A stretch of DNA of 64,000 nucleotides from Glycocaulis abyssi (GCF_041429775.1 NZ_CP163421.1:2567001-2631000); one strand, 5' to 3'; counted from the stretch's first letter, positions 47,894-58,400 are shown. The notes: generated by a model not told the origin, from the letters alone. A program made the numbers and translations.

Positions 47894-49155
47894 GCAAATA
47901 TCAGCCTGATTGGGCAAGCCGCGCGGGCGCAGAGCTTCGTGCCGCCGCACGCGCGCTGGCAGACACAAGCGCGGACAGGCGCACCGCCGCGCTTGCCGCC
48001 ATGGCCGATGCGCTGCAGGCAGCTTCGAAAAGTGTGCTGGCTGCCAATGCGGATGATGTGGCCCGCGCTCAAAGCAATGACACCAGCGGTGCCATGCTGG
48101 ACCGGCTGCGCCTCGATCCACAGCGGCTTGATGGCATTGTGGAGGGTATCCGCGCCGTCGCCCGTCACCCCGACCCGATAGGGCGCGAGATCACGCGCTG
48201 GACACGGCCCAACGGCCTTGTGATGTCGCAAGTGCGTGTCCCCATCGGCGCGATTGGCGTCATCTTTGAAAGCCGCCCCAACGTGGCGGCGGATGCGGCG
48301 GCCCTGTGCGTGCGCTCGGGCAATGCGGTGGTGCTGCGCGGCGGATCGGACGCGGCCTCCAGCGTGGCGGCGATTTTGGATGCTCTGCGAGGCGGCTTGC
48401 GCGAAGCGGGCCTGCCGCAAGCCATCATCATCGCGCCGCCGTCCACCGACCGCGCCTATGTCGGTGACATGCTGGCCGGGATGGATGGCGCGCTGGATCT
48501 CGTCATTCCGCGCGGCGGCAAGGCGCTGGTCAAACGTGTGCAGGAAGAGGCGAGGGTGCCGGTGCTCGGCCATCTCGATGGGCTCTGCCACGTCTATGTG
48601 GACGGCGCAGCGGACGCGGACATGGCCGAACGCCTGGTAGTGAACTCCAAGATGCGCCGCACCGGCGTGTGCAATGCGGCTGAATGCGTGCTGATCGACC
48701 GGCAGGCTGGCGAAGCGATGGTGACGCGCCTCGTATCGGCACTACAGGCAGCCGGGTGCGAAGTGCGTGGTGACGCAGCGGTGCAGGCGCTCGCCCCGTC
48801 TGTCACGCCCGCGAGCCCGGAAGATTTCGACACCGAATATCTCGATGCCATCGTCTCCATGGCGGTGGTGGACGGGGTAGAGGGCGCGCTGGCTCATATC
48901 GCCCGCCATGGCTCTGGCCATACCGAGGCGATCATCACCGGCGACGAGACGTCAGCGCACACCTTCCTCGCCCGCGTGGATGCCGGCGTTGTCATGCACA
49001 ATGCCTCGACCGGATTTTCAGACGGCGGCGAGTTCGGCTTCGGCGCAGAGATAGGCATTGCCACGGGCCGCATCCATGCACGCGGACCAGTGGGCGCCGA
49101 TCAGCTCACCAGCTGGAAATACCAGGTGTTTGGCACGGGGCAGACAAGACCCTAG
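47890..49155 (+). CDS. proA: Gamma-glutamyl phosphate reductase
   Basis: 421 residues, aldehyde dehydrogenase fold with catalytic Cys in RRTGVCNAAECVL and the FGFGAEIGIATGRIHARGP C-terminal signature. Reduces glutamyl phosphate to the semialdehyde. Coupled to proB. Its final codons (QTRP-stop) fall in one copy of the 14-bp direct repeat described at 49141-49256. Confidence 0.95.
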   Translation: MSKYQPDWASRAGAELRAAARALADTSADRRTAALAAMADALQAASKSVLAANADDVARAQSNDTSGAMLDRLRLDPQRLDGIVEGIRAVARHPDPIGREITRWTRPNGLVMSQVRVPIGAIGVIFESRPNVAADAAALCVRSGNAVVLRGGSDAASSVAAILDALRGGLREAGLPQAIIIAPPSTDRAYVGDMLAGMDGALDLVIPRGGKALVKRVQEEARVPVLGHLDGLCHVYVDGAADADMAERLVVNSKMRRTGVCNAAECVLIDRQAGEAMVTRLVSALQAAGCEVRGDAAVQALAPSVTPASPEDFDTEYLDAIVSMAVVDGVEGALAHIARHGSGHTEAIITGDETSAHTFLARVDAGVVMHNASTGFSDGGEFGFGAEIGIATGRIHARGPVGADQLTSWKYQVFGTGQTRP

Positions 49156-49256
49156 AGCGCAATCCGAAAAGTGGGCACCGGTTTTCGGAAAAATTGCGCT
49201 CAAGATAAAAAGTTAGAGCGTGCGGCCTGACACAAGTCAGGTCAGACAAGACCCTA
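49141..49256. repeat. Palindromic repeat element flanked by 14-bp direct repeats
   Basis: CAGACAAGACCCTA occurs at 49141-49154 and again at 49243-49256. Between them is an imperfect palindrome (49155-49201) with outer arms GAGCGCAAT / ATTGCGCTC and inner arms CCGAAAA / TTTTCGG around GTGGGCACCGG, a core resembling the dispersed AAAAGTGGG-CCGGTTTTCGG repeats seen in many alphaproteobacterial genomes. A second hairpin CCTGAC-ACAA-GTCAGG follows (49226-49241). Confidence 0.75.
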
Positions 49257-50231
49257 ACGCGCCTCCAGCCCCAGCGTCTCGAACATCTGCGCATCGCGCG
49301 TCAAAGACGGGTTGGGCGTGGTCAGCAACTCCTCGCCGACGAAAATCGATCCGGCACCGGCCAGGATGCACAGCGCCTGCAGCTCCCGGCTCATCCCTTC
49401 GCGGCCCGCAGACAGGCGCACAACCGAGAGCGGCATGATGATCCGGGCGGTGGCGATGGCGCGCACGAAATCAAGCCCGTCCAGCGGAGCCGACCCGGAT
49501 AGCGGCGTGCCGGACACTGGCACCAGATGATTGATCGGCACGCTTTCGGGGTGCGGGTCCAGCCGGGCCAGCTCGGTCAGAAGGCCAATACGGTCCTCCG
49601 CCCCTTCGCCCATGCCGATAATGCCGCCGCAGCACACCTTGATGCCCGCGCCGCGCACCCGGTCCAGCGTCTCTATCCGGTCCTCCCAGGTGCGGGTGGT
49701 GATGATCTTTTCGTAGTATTCCGGCGAGGTATCGAGATTGTGGTTGTAATAGTCGAGCCCGGCCTCTTTCAGCCGTTCGGCCTGCCCCTTTCCGAGCATG
49801 CCAAGCGTCATGCAGGTCTCAAGGCCGAGCGCTTTTACCCCCTCGATCATCTCGCAGATTTTCGGCTCGTCGCGTGTCTTTAGTGAGCGCCAGGCCGCGC
49901 CCATGCAAAAGCGTGTCGCGCCGCCTGCCTTGGCCGCGCGCGCCTTTTCCAGCACGGTATCCGTGTCCATCAGCCTGGAGGCTTTAAGCCCTGTGTCGAA
50001 CTTGGCAGACTGGTTGCAATACCCGCAATCTTCGGGGCAGCCGCCCGTCTTGATGGAGAGAAGCTGGCTCTTCTGCACCTCGCCTGCCCGGTGGTGGAGG
50101 CGGTGGATCTCGCCCGCCGCATGCATCAGATCGGCAAACGGCGCATCATGGATCGCCTTGACCTCTTCGCGGGACCAGTCAGAACGGGGCGTGCCGGAAG
50201 CGCGAATCGTGTCGGGCAGTGAAAGCGTCAT
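49254..50231 (-). CDS. bioB: Biotin synthase
   Basis: 325 residues, radical SAM enzyme with [11 protein letters not shown] (SAM cluster Cys) and downstream [11 protein letters not shown] and [11 protein letters not shown]. Inserts sulfur into dethiobiotin. The start is ATG 50231 (a TTG at 50243 is less likely). No other bio genes nearby. It converges on proA across the repeat element and diverges from the VanZ-like gene. Confidence 0.95.
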   Translation of the reverse strand: MTLSLPDTIRASGTPRSDWSREEVKAIHDAPFADLMHAAGEIHRLHHRAGEVQKSQLLSIKTGGCPEDCGYCNQSAKFDTGLKASRLMDTDTVLEKARAAKAGGATRFCMGAAWRSLKTRDEPKICEMIEGVKALGLETCMTLGMLGKGQAERLKEAGLDYYNHNLDTSPEYYEKIITTRTWEDRIETLDRVRGAGIKVCCGGIIGMGEGAEDRIGLLTELARLDPHPESVPINHLVPVSGTPLSGSAPLDGLDFVRAIATARIIMPLSVVRLSAGREGMSRELQALCILAGAGSIFVGEELLTTPNPSLTRDAQMFETLGLEAR

Positions 50232-50232
50232 G

Positions 50233-50676
50233 ATGTTAAACAAGTCCTCAGCTGATAAGGCCGGTACCCTAGGCGAGGGGCACCGTAGCCCTCAAGTGCG
50301 CTGGGCGGCAGAACTCGCCGGATTCTTCCGCCCCTTCTGGCACTGGCTCTTTATTGCGGCGTTTCTCGTCACCTGCGTTTTTGCATTATGGCCCGGATAC
50401 GCCAACCCGCCTGCGGCGCTTGGATGGCATGTCGTCAACCATCTCATGGCCTTTGTGGTGCTGACCATGCTGGCCCGTGCGGCCTGGCCACAGCTACGCC
50501 GGATATGGCTGTTTCTCATTCTTCTGGCCTATGGCGGGCTGATTGAGCTGCTGCAATCCCTGCCTTTCATCAACCGCTCAATGTCGCTCTATGACTGGGC
50601 GGTAGATGCGGTGGGCATCGTGCTGGGGCTGGTTCTGGTCTGGATCGCAGGCTGGATTGCCGGCGAGCCCTGGTGA
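50233..50676 (+). CDS. VanZ-like small membrane protein
   Basis: About 147 residues with four hydrophobic segments and the pattern [11 protein letters not shown] ... [29 protein letters not shown] of VanZ-like proteins. The start is uncertain: ATG 50230/50233 overlap the divergent bioB start, while GTG 50296 would leave room for promoters. Ends in a GTGA overlap with the DUF3445 gene. The family is broad and does not imply antibiotic resistance. Confidence 0.7.
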   Translation: MLNKSSADKAGTLGEGHRSPQVRWAAELAGFFRPFWHWLFIAAFLVTCVFALWPGYANPPAALGWHVVNHLMAFVVLTMLARAAWPQLRRIWLFLILLAYGGLIELLQSLPFINRSMSLYDWAVDAVGIVLGLVLVWIAGWIAGEPW

Positions 50677-51497
50677 GCAGCCCGCGCCCGCCCCACACGC
50701 CCTGGCGCGATGGCCCGCCACGCTTTGCTGTCGGCCTCAAGCCCATTGCTCCTGACACCTGGCTGGTCCCGGATACAGAAGCAGACAGCCTGCCAGAGCG
50801 CCGGGCGCTGCTGGCAGACTTCGCCCTGACGAGTTTCGAAGCGTCCGGCGCTGGCCCCGCTGCGCGTGAAGCGGCACTGCTGGCCACCGGCCATCTGCAT
50901 GACGCCGGCATGGACGCGCCCGAGCCGGAGGAGGGGCCGCCCGCCCTATGGCAGCTCGCCCATCATGTCAGCGATGATCTGGTGGTGATGATGCCGGGCA
51001 GGGCTGGCTGGTATGTGGGCGCGGCCGTGCTTACCTCGCCCACCTTCTTCTCCCTGCCTCATGCGGCGGGAAAGACGCTGCACGCACTCCACCAGCCCGT
51101 CCCCGGCGGGGACCAGCTGGCCACCCGCATTGCCCGCGTGTTCGACCATGTCCGGCCCGGACAGGTGCTCGAACGCTTCAACTGGACCCTGCAGGCGGGT
51201 GATGACCGTTTCACGCCGGACGGCGCCCCCTTGCGCGCACGCGCGCTGGCGGCCAAGCCGGGCGAGGCCGAAGCCCTGCTGCATGTGCGGGTGGAACGCC
51301 AGACGATCACGAAACTCGAAGACAGCGGCGCGGTCCTTTTCACCATCCGCATCTGCCTTGATCCGGTGGCGGCGCTGGACGCAAAAGAAAAGGCCGCCCT
51401 GGGAGCGGCCTGGCACGGTGCGGATGACGCCGCACGCGGCTACAAGAAATGGGCAGTGCTGGACCATCTGGTGGCCGCAGCACTGCCCGCTCCCTGA
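50673..51497 (+). CDS. DUF3445 / heme-dependent oxidative N-demethylase-like
   Basis: 274 residues of the DUF3445 (HDM) family: LHVRVERQTITKLEDSGAVLFTIR is the conserved block and FFSLPHAAGKTLHALHQPVPGG another. Family members bind heme and remove N-methyl groups, sometimes for dimethylamine use. Starts at GTG 50673, coupled to the VanZ-like gene. Convergent with the AGCS symporter gene (one base between). Confidence 0.8.
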   Translation: MSSPRPPHTPWRDGPPRFAVGLKPIAPDTWLVPDTEADSLPERRALLADFALTSFEASGAGPAAREAALLATGHLHDAGMDAPEPEEGPPALWQLAHHVSDDLVVMMPGRAGWYVGAAVLTSPTFFSLPHAAGKTLHALHQPVPGGDQLATRIARVFDHVRPGQVLERFNWTLQAGDDRFTPDGAPLRARALAAKPGEAEALLHVRVERQTITKLEDSGAVLFTIRICLDPVAALDAKEKAALGAAWHGADDAARGYKKWAVLDHLVAAALPAP

Positions 51498-51498
51498 A

Positions 51499-53325
51499 TT
51501 ACCCGGCGGGTTCTTCGCTTTTCCCGCTCTCCGGCTTGGCAGAAGCCACCGGCTTGCCGTCCGGCCCTTTGGCCGTATCGCCAAACCAGGCCGGAGGCAC
51601 GACGCCGTTCTTGTCGAAGTCGCGCGTGTACTTGACCACCATCCCCGACAGCAACAGCAGTGCCAGCAGGTTGGGCAGCGCCATGGCCGAGTTGGCGATA
51701 TCGCCCAGGCGCCAGACGAAGTCATTGGCCTGGATCGCGCCGGTGAACACCATGGCCACCCACACGAAGCGGAACGGCTTGGCGGCCCAGTCGCCCACCA
51801 GATAGGTGGCCGATTGTTCGGCATAGTACGACCAGCCGATCAGCGTGGTGAAAGCAAACAGCGCGAGCGCCAGTCCGATCACCCAGCCGCCGACCACCGG
51901 CAGGCCCTGCCCGAATGCCGCTGACGTGATGCCGACATCCTGAAGTTCGCCGATCGACATCCAGGCGTATTCGACGAAGCCGCCGCCCTCGGTCGGGTAC
52001 TGGCCGGCGACCACCAGGATCACCAGCGCCGTCATGGTGCAGATGATGATGGTGTCGATGAAGGTGCCCAGCATCGCCATCTCGCCCTGACGGATCGGGT
52101 TCTTGGTCTGGGCTGCGGCGTGGGCGATAGGCAGGGAGCCCTGACCAGCCTCGTTGGAGAACAGGCCGCGCGCGACGCCAAAACGCACCGCCTCCATCAC
52201 CGCATAGCCTGCCAGCCCGCCTACGGCCGGTCCAAATCCGAAGGCGTACTCGAATATCTGCATGAAGGCGCCCGGCACATGTTCAATGTGCAGGACAAGG
52301 ACAAAGGCCGCGACCAGCACATAGGCCGCCGCCATGAACGGCACCATGATCCCGGCGACGCGTCCGATGGACTTGATGCCGCCAATAATCACCAGGAAGA
52401 CAAAAAACGCGATCAGCGCGCCCGGTATCCAGGCCGCCACCACCAGGCGCAGCGTGTCGGCGGTGAGTGCGCCGGGCGCTGCCTCGGCGGCCATGGCCGC
52501 ATCAGGGTCAATCACCTGGCCGGTTTCGGCGGTTGCCGCCGCTGCAGCGGCCTCTGCTGCGTCTGCGGCTGCGGCGGCGCGTGCACCGCGGGCCCGCCCG
52601 CTTGCGTCCAGCTCGATAATGCCCCCGGCGTCCACGATGCGCCGCGCCTCGCAGGCCGACATGCCGATATTGGCCGTGGGCTGCAAAAGCTGGCAGGGCA
52701 GGATGCGCGCGATATTGTTTTCGGTGCCCGTCTGAACGCCGTTGGTGATGGAGTTGGACTGGATCATGTTGCCAGTGGCGAGCGCGGAGAACAGCGCGCC
52801 GATGCAGAACACCACCGCCAGCCAGCCCCAGCCTTTGCCCAAGCCGTTCTTGATGTAGTACATCGGCCCGCCATGGAAGTGTCCGTCGGCGTGCTTTTCA
52901 CGGAAACGCACGGCCAGCGAGCCTTCCGCGTAGGACAGCGCCATGCCGAACAGGGCGGTGATCCACATCCAGAAGATCGCGCCGGGACCACCCAGCGAGA
53001 TGGCCGTGGCCACCCCGGCCAGATTGCCGGTGCCGACCTGACCGGAAAGCGCGGTGGACAGTGCCTGCCATGGTGTGATGTCACCAGCGCTGTCATCGCC
53101 CTTGCGTCCGCCCCACAGCCGGGAGAACGCGCCGCCCAGGGTCAGGACCGGGCGGAAGCCCAGACGGATCATCAGGAAAAGGCCAATCCCGAGCAGGACC
53201 ACCACCATGGGACCCATGGGGACAATCTGCTCGTCACCCCAGTATCCGCCCCACAGGAAATCAGCCGCCATGAACACAAGATCGACGAGATTTGTCCCGC
53301 CCGCTGGCGCTTGCTCAACTGCCAT
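51499..53325 (-). CDS. Sodium:alanine/glycine symporter (AGCS) with large loop insertion
   Basis: 608 residues with about eleven TM helices. GQVGTGNLAGVATAISLGGPGAIFWMW and GGPMYYIKNGLG are AGCS signatures. Family members are usually ~450-500 residues; the extra length is mostly a periplasmic loop (~residues 225-305) with an Ala-rich tract (ARAAAAADAAEAAAAAATAE) and several Cys. Transports Ala/Gly with Na+. ATG 53325 follows GGGGAG by 7 bases. The basic C-terminal tail is also long. Confidence 0.9.
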   Translation of the reverse strand: MAVEQAPAGGTNLVDLVFMAADFLWGGYWGDEQIVPMGPMVVVLLGIGLFLMIRLGFRPVLTLGGAFSRLWGGRKGDDSAGDITPWQALSTALSGQVGTGNLAGVATAISLGGPGAIFWMWITALFGMALSYAEGSLAVRFREKHADGHFHGGPMYYIKNGLGKGWGWLAVVFCIGALFSALATGNMIQSNSITNGVQTGTENNIARILPCQLLQPTANIGMSACEARRIVDAGGIIELDASGRARGARAAAAADAAEAAAAAATAETGQVIDPDAAMAAEAAPGALTADTLRLVVAAWIPGALIAFFVFLVIIGGIKSIGRVAGIMVPFMAAAYVLVAAFVLVLHIEHVPGAFMQIFEYAFGFGPAVGGLAGYAVMEAVRFGVARGLFSNEAGQGSLPIAHAAAQTKNPIRQGEMAMLGTFIDTIIICTMTALVILVVAGQYPTEGGGFVEYAWMSIGELQDVGITSAAFGQGLPVVGGWVIGLALALFAFTTLIGWSYYAEQSATYLVGDWAAKPFRFVWVAMVFTGAIQANDFVWRLGDIANSAMALPNLLALLLLSGMVVKYTRDFDKNGVVPPAWFGDTAKGPDGKPVASAKPESGKSEEPAG

Positions 53326-53433
53326 AATGTCGCTCCCCACAAATTTGGTGGGTGCAGCTTAGGCACCTGCCGGGCAAACGCAAACGCCTTTGTGACATTG
53401 ACAATCAGCCAGGCCGCATGCGGGCTGGAGCAG

Positions 53434-53463
53434 GCCCGGTTCAGCCCGGTTCAGCCCGGTTCA
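53434..53463. repeat. Three tandem 10-bp repeats
   Basis: GCCCGGTTCA three times in perfect tandem, in the gap between the AGCS and molybdopterin-domain genes. Copy number may vary between strains. Confidence 0.85.
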
Positions 53464-53492
53464 TGGCCATGGCTTGCGGCGCCGCGCGGTGG

Positions 53493-54113
53493 CTACGGCG
53501 TGCCGCCCGGCTGATAGGGCGTGATGGCAAACACGCCCCAGGGCCACAGATCATCATTCATGTCGGCCAGATCGCTCTGGTTGAGGCGCGGCCAGACCAG
53601 CATGACAGGGCCAAGCCCGCCCGTGGCCAGCGGGTCGCCATCCGCACGCAGGGCAAGGATGGGCTCATGGCGGGCGATAAGCGCGGCAGGCACCTCGGCC
53701 TCATACCCGTCAAAGGCGGTAAGGCGCACACTCGCCCCCTCCAGCCCTGCATGGCGCAACACTTCGGACAGGCGCGGGCCATCGAAGACGCGCGGCGCAC
53801 TGCCGACGGGGAAATCGGCCCGTATCTGGCGCCAGCTCATCGCCGTCAGTTCCGGCCGGGTAAATCCGCGCGCGCCCTGCACCTCGATGCCGTAAATGGC
53901 ATAGAGGCCCTCATAGGTGACAGGACGGCTGCCACGATGGGCGCTGTCGACCCCGGTGATGACCAGCACAACCGGGCCGGTGCGCGATATCGCGTCCGGG
54001 TCAACCGGGTTCTGGCCGCAGCCTGGAAGCGTCAGCCCTGTTATCAGAAGCATGAGGCCAGCCAGCCCTGTCAGTCCGGCACGCCAGCATTGCGCAACAG
54101 TAAAACCTGACAT
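53493..54113 (-). CDS. Lipoprotein with oxidoreductase molybdopterin-binding-like domain
   Basis: 206 residues. Lipobox LTLPGC near residue 32. The C-terminal 130 residues (YGIEVQGARGFTRPELTAM, RLTAFDGYEAEVPAALIA, GGLGPVMLVWPR) resemble the sulfite-oxidase-type domain found without the catalytic Cys site, so a binding or accessory role is likely. Start ATG 54113; the frame from 54308 is longer but lacks a signal. Same strand as the dienelactone-hydrolase-like lipoprotein upstream. Confidence 0.65.
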   Translation of the reverse strand: MSGFTVAQCWRAGLTGLAGLMLLITGLTLPGCGQNPVDPDAISRTGPVVLVITGVDSAHRGSRPVTYEGLYAIYGIEVQGARGFTRPELTAMSWRQIRADFPVGSAPRVFDGPRLSEVLRHAGLEGASVRLTAFDGYEAEVPAALIARHEPILALRADGDPLATGGLGPVMLVWPRLNQSDLADMNDDLWPWGVFAITPYQPGGTP

Positions 54114-54192
54114 CGCGTCTCCCCTTTTTGGTGCGTATGGCGCGGCGCTGACCACTACCATGCGCGAGTATGTTGCTGATGACCAGCCAGCC

Positions 54193-55026
54193 CTAACGCT
54201 GACCGGCCAGAAAGCCGGACGCCAGACGCTCAGCAAACCAGTCATGTGCATGGGCCGCGCCTTGCGCGTCGTGGCGCACGCGCGGATCAAATGGCTCGTC
54301 GGGCGCATCGAAGGCGTGGGTCAGTCCCGCCAGAACCTGCCAGTCGATCTGCGCGCCCGTTTCCAGCTGCGCCTCGAACAGATCACCGCAGGCGCGCGGA
54401 TCGGCAATCACATCATTGCCCGCCAGCAGGGCATGGACGGGCGGATAGGCCGGCACATCATGGCCGCGCGCCCGGTTGAGAAAGCCGCACCACGGATAGA
54501 CCAGCATGACCGAGCGCACGCCTTCCAGCGCATTGCCGGGCAGGGCCTCCATCCCGGCAGGCGGCGCACCCTCATGGGCAAGCGTCAGCGTATCCAGCAA
54601 GGTCCAGCCGCCATGGCTCCAGCCGATCAGGGCAAGCCGGGACGCATCAATCTGCGGCAGGCTGCGCGCATATGCGAGAGCTGCCATGACATCGCCCGCG
54701 CGCGCATCACCGCGAAGGCGCGCCGCGCTGCACACCGTCAGGCGCGCACCCATGCGGCCAATCCCGCGTGCGCCATGGGAATCCACGATCAGCGCCGCAA
54801 TACCGGCTTGATTGGCAATCGCCGCATAGTCCTGCTGGACGGAGATCACCCCGCCACAGCCTGAAAACATCAGCACGGCGGGGACAGGCTCCGAGGCGCC
54901 CTGAGGCATCTGAACGCTGATATGCGGCTCCAGCATGGCGATACGCTGTTCGAGCGTATCAGGCGCATTGCTGCACGCCGTCAGCCCACTGGCGGTGAGC
55001 GCCAGAATGGCGGCCCGCCAGAGCAT
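54193..55026 (-). CDS. Lipoprotein alpha/beta hydrolase, dienelactone hydrolase-like
   Basis: 277 residues. Lipobox LTAC near residue 17, then a hydrolase with nucleophile Ser in [12 protein letters not shown] and a late Asp/His ([27 protein letters not shown]). Membrane-anchored. Its start overlaps the purH stop as TGATG, so it is translated from the purH transcript. Substrate unknown. Confidence 0.8.
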   Translation of the reverse strand: MLWRAAILALTASGLTACSNAPDTLEQRIAMLEPHISVQMPQGASEPVPAVLMFSGCGGVISVQQDYAAIANQAGIAALIVDSHGARGIGRMGARLTVCSAARLRGDARAGDVMAALAYARSLPQIDASRLALIGWSHGGWTLLDTLTLAHEGAPPAGMEALPGNALEGVRSVMLVYPWCGFLNRARGHDVPAYPPVHALLAGNDVIADPRACGDLFEAQLETGAQIDWQVLAGLTHAFDAPDEPFDPRVRHDAQGAAHAHDWFAERLASGFLAGQR

Positions 55027-56621
55027 CAGTGCCGGAAATGGCGCATGCCGGTGAAGACCATGGCAAGGCCCGCCTCATTGGCCGCCTTTATCACCTCGTC
55101 ATCGCGGATCGAGCCGCCCGGCTGGATGATGGCCGTGGCACCTGCCTCGATGGCCGCATTCAGCCCGTCGGCAAACGGGAAGAAGGCATCCGAGGCGCAC
55201 ACAGAGCCGCGTGTGCGCGGTTCATCCCAGCCATTTTCCTGTGCGGCCAGCTCTGCCTTGCGCGCCGCCAGCACCGCCGCATCCAGCCGGCTCGTCTGGC
55301 CCATGCCGATGCCGGACGTGGTGCCGCCCTTGGCATAGACGATGGCGTTGGACTTCACATGCTTGACCACCCGCCAGGCGAACAGCAAATCGGCCAGCTC
55401 GGCTTCGCTCGGCGCCCGCTCGGTGACGGTTTTGAGATCCCTGGCCAGCACATGGCCGGTATCGCGCGCCTGGACCAGCAGGCCCCCCGCCACCGATTTG
55501 ACCATCCATGCGGCCTGTGCCGGGTTCGCCATGCCGCCCGTGACCAGCACGCGGACATTCTTCTTCGCGGCGAGGATTTCCATCGCTGCATCATCGGCTT
55601 CCGGCGCGATCACCACTTCGGTGAAGTGTGAGGCGATGAGATCAGCCGTATCGGCGTCCAGCTTGCGGTTAAGCGCGACAATACCGCCAAACGCGCTCAC
55701 CGGATCGGCAGCAAACGCGCGGTCATAGGCGGTGGCGAGCTTGTCGGCGGCGCTGACCCCGCACGGATTGGCGTGCTTGACGATGACGCAGGCTGCCTGC
55801 TCTTCGGCATCAAACTCGCTGACCAGCTCAAACGCGGCGTCTGCGTCTGCGAGATTGTTGTAGGACAGCTCCTTGCCCTGCAGCTGCTTTGCCGAAACGA
55901 TGCCGGGGCGGGGCGCAGGGCTGGCATAGAGGGCTGCGCTCTGGTGCGGGTTCTCGCCATAGCGCAGTCCTTGCGACAGCGTGCCGCCAATGGCGAAAAA
56001 GCGGTTGTCCGGCTCGTTTGTTTCCTCGGCCAGCCGCTCGGCAATCGCACTGTCATAGGCGGCGGTACGGGCAAAGGCTTTTGCGGCCAGATGGCGGCGC
56101 AGGGCGAGCGTTGTCTGCCCCTCATGCTTTTCCATTTCGCCAATGACTTTTTCCAGATCGTCGCCTTCCACGCACACCGTGACATGGACGTGGTTCTTGG
56201 CGGCAGCGCGGATCATGGCCGGGCCGCCGACATCGATCTTGGCGATGCAGCCCTCAATGTCCGCGCCGGAGGCGACCGCATCCTCGAACGGGTAGAGATT
56301 GACCATGAGAAGGTCGATGGCCGGGATGCCATGCTCGTCCATCGAGGCCAGATCATCCTCCCGGTCACGCCTTGCCAGCAACCCGCCATGAATGCGCGGA
56401 TGCAGGGTTTTCACCCGGCCATCCATCATTTCAGGGTACCCGGTCACTTCGGCGGCGTCGCGCGCCTCCAGCCCGGATTCGCGCAATGTTGCCAGCGTGC
56501 CGCCAGTGGAGATCAGCTCGACGCCCATCTCTGACAGCTTGCGGGCGCGGGCCACCAGGCCGGTCTTGTCCGATACCGAGATCAGCGCGCGGCGTACCGG
56601 CGCAAGGAATTCATCCGACAT
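55026..56621 (-). CDS. purH: Bifunctional AICAR formyltransferase / IMP cyclohydrolase
   Basis: 531 residues. N-terminal IMP cyclohydrolase domain ([25 protein letters not shown]) and C-terminal AICAR transformylase (KHANPCGVS with the catalytic Lys-His). The last two steps of purine synthesis. Follows the heparinase gene by 36 bases. Confidence 0.96.
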   Translation of the reverse strand: MSDEFLAPVRRALISVSDKTGLVARARKLSEMGVELISTGGTLATLRESGLEARDAAEVTGYPEMMDGRVKTLHPRIHGGLLARRDREDDLASMDEHGIPAIDLLMVNLYPFEDAVASGADIEGCIAKIDVGGPAMIRAAAKNHVHVTVCVEGDDLEKVIGEMEKHEGQTTLALRRHLAAKAFARTAAYDSAIAERLAEETNEPDNRFFAIGGTLSQGLRYGENPHQSAALYASPAPRPGIVSAKQLQGKELSYNNLADADAAFELVSEFDAEEQAACVIVKHANPCGVSAADKLATAYDRAFAADPVSAFGGIVALNRKLDADTADLIASHFTEVVIAPEADDAAMEILAAKKNVRVLVTGGMANPAQAAWMVKSVAGGLLVQARDTGHVLARDLKTVTERAPSEAELADLLFAWRVVKHVKSNAIVYAKGGTTSGIGMGQTSRLDAAVLAARKAELAAQENGWDEPRTRGSVCASDAFFPFADGLNAAIEAGATAIIQPGGSIRDDEVIKAANEAGLAMVFTGMRHFRH

Positions 56622-56657
56622 GAGGGGAATGCTCCATACAAATCTGGCGTCTGGCTA

Positions 56658-58400
56658 TCACGCCCCGCCGACGCGACCAAGGCGCTGGAACGCCCATCTT
56701 ACACGGTTTGGCGGCCGCTCGCCTCCCCCATACGATTCTGCCTCGCCGGAGATGACCAGCTGGGTCGAGCGCACAGGGCTGGGGCCACTGGCGAGATAAA
56801 CCGAGCGTTCCAGCCGGACAGGGCCGCCATCGGTGCGGAAACGCCAGCCATCGCCATTGGGCAGGACCAGAAGCGCGCTTAAGGAATCGCGCGAAAGAGA
56901 CGCCTTCACGCCGGGATGCAGCTGGAAGCGGATGGCAAAGCTCAGAAGCTTTTCCGGATCATCGGGCGGGCCGTCCTCAACGGGGCGGTAAATGCCGTCC
57001 TCGCCGCGCAGATCGCCGCCATCCACGGCCAGGAAGAGCCGCCGGCGTATGCCGACCCCGAACTTGGCCCGGTAGCCATCATGGCTGGATTCCAGCCAGA
57101 CGCCGACATCTTCCTCATTGCGGCGCGCACGCACCGGATCAGGCCCGGTCTCGAACCGGTCGCCCAGCAGATTGCGCTTCCAGCCCGGACGGATAAGGCG
57201 CGCCAAGGAGGTTTCCTCCAGCGTCAGCGCAGAGTGAGCCGCTGTGGCCCGCACCGCCTCGCGCCAGGCCGGCGGCTGGTCATCATTCCAGCCGCAATTG
57301 ACGATCAGGCGGCCACCGGGCGGCGCAAATTCGAACGATAGCGCGCTGGCATGGGCGTTCACCCCGTGCACGCCTTTTGCCGGCCCTGCCGCATCCAGAA
57401 TGACGACAGAGCCGCCCGCCTCGGCGCGGTGATAGCCCGAATGGGGCGCGACGTTGAAAGGTTTCACCTTTTCGCGCCCGCGCATCGCGGTTTCAATCAG
57501 CCGGGTCGATCCCTCGCCCCCGCCATGGAAGCTGGCAAGCCCTTTGGGGCCCATGCGGAAGAAGCGCACCGCGCCCGCCAGCCGGTCCATCGCCCGGCTG
57601 ATTTCGGTATCGAGCGTCAGCCCCTGCGCGTTGGCCAGCGCATCCAGCTGCACCAGGGCGGCCAGGATGCGCGCGCTGGTCAGTGGCGTGCGGCTGACAT
57701 GCCCGCCATCAGGCAGGACTTGCGATTTGAGATCGGCCGCCAGCTGGCGTTCGCCGGCCTGGCGTGTGCGCTGGCCCAGCTCCAGGCTGATGGAAGCTGC
57801 CGTCAGGGCGATGGCAGCGTCTATCCGCTCGGCGCTGGCCGGCAGCAGGGGCAGGGCGCGCCGCAGCCGGGCGGATTGCCGGACAAGGCTTTTCAGCCGG
57901 GTATCGCGGGCGCTGCGGTCATCACCGCCATCCAGCAGCGGCAGGACCTGCAGCCAGATACGCACCCGGCGCGCCAGTATGGCCGGGCTCCACGCAAAAC
58001 TGTTCCAGCGGCCAAACCATGAAAGCCAGTCATCAATCAGGGTGAGGGCCGTATCTGTGGGATCGTCCTCGCGCACCGCCAACAGGTCGGGCAGCCACTC
58101 AAAGCTGTGCAGGCGTGCGGCAAAGGCCCGCGACGGCGCGGGCAGCGCCCACACGCTCTCGCCAGCCGGTACGCTGAGCGTCTCGCCGCCCAGCGTGAAC
58201 CGGCCTGCCAGCAGCGCTGCGCCGCGCGTGGCATCTCCGCCGGCAACCGGTTCGAGAGGATGGATGGTGCGCTTGCCCGACCCCCCTCCCAGAGACAGCA
58301 TGCGGTAGGGCGGCAGGAAATTGGCAAAATCGGAAAGTTCGCGGCGCATCGCGCCAAGGGCGGCCTGCCCGATATCGCGGCTGGTGACGAGAGAGCCCAT
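56658..58400 (-). CDS. Heparinase II/III family protein
   Basis: 580 residues. N-terminal alpha/alpha toroid with FGRWNSFAWSPAILARRV and a C-terminal beta domain with GPKGLASFHGGGEGST, SGYHRAEAGGSVVILD and CGWNDDQP. In alphaproteobacteria this gene regularly lies between rpe and purH; its substrate there is not established. I use ATG 58400, since the frame to 58493 overlaps rpe. Confidence 0.88.
   Translation of the reverse strand: MGSLVTSRDIGQAALGAMRRELSDFANFLPPYRMLSLGGGSGKRTIHPLEPVAGGDATRGAALLAGRFTLGGETLSVPAGESVWALPAPSRAFAARLHSFEWLPDLLAVREDDPTDTALTLIDDWLSWFGRWNSFAWSPAILARRVRIWLQVLPLLDGGDDRSARDTRLKSLVRQSARLRRALPLLPASAERIDAAIALTAASISLELGQRTRQAGERQLAADLKSQVLPDGGHVSRTPLTSARILAALVQLDALANAQGLTLDTEISRAMDRLAGAVRFFRMGPKGLASFHGGGEGSTRLIETAMRGREKVKPFNVAPHSGYHRAEAGGSVVILDAAGPAKGVHGVNAHASALSFEFAPPGGRLIVNCGWNDDQPPAWREAVRATAAHSALTLEETSLARLIRPGWKRNLLGDRFETGPDPVRARRNEEDVGVWLESSHDGYRAKFGVGIRRRLFLAVDGGDLRGEDGIYRPVEDGPPDDPEKLLSFAIRFQLHPGVKASLSRDSLSALLVLPNGDGWRFRTDGGPVRLERSVYLASGPSPVRSTQLVISGEAESYGGGERPPNRVRWAFQRLGRVGGA

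Noticed and set aside
50233-50676. VanZ teicoplanin-resistance gene
   Set aside because: VanZ-like is a broad membrane family; there are no other van genes.
53401-53463. Short repeat array as CRISPR
   Set aside because: Only three 10-bp copies in direct tandem without spacers.
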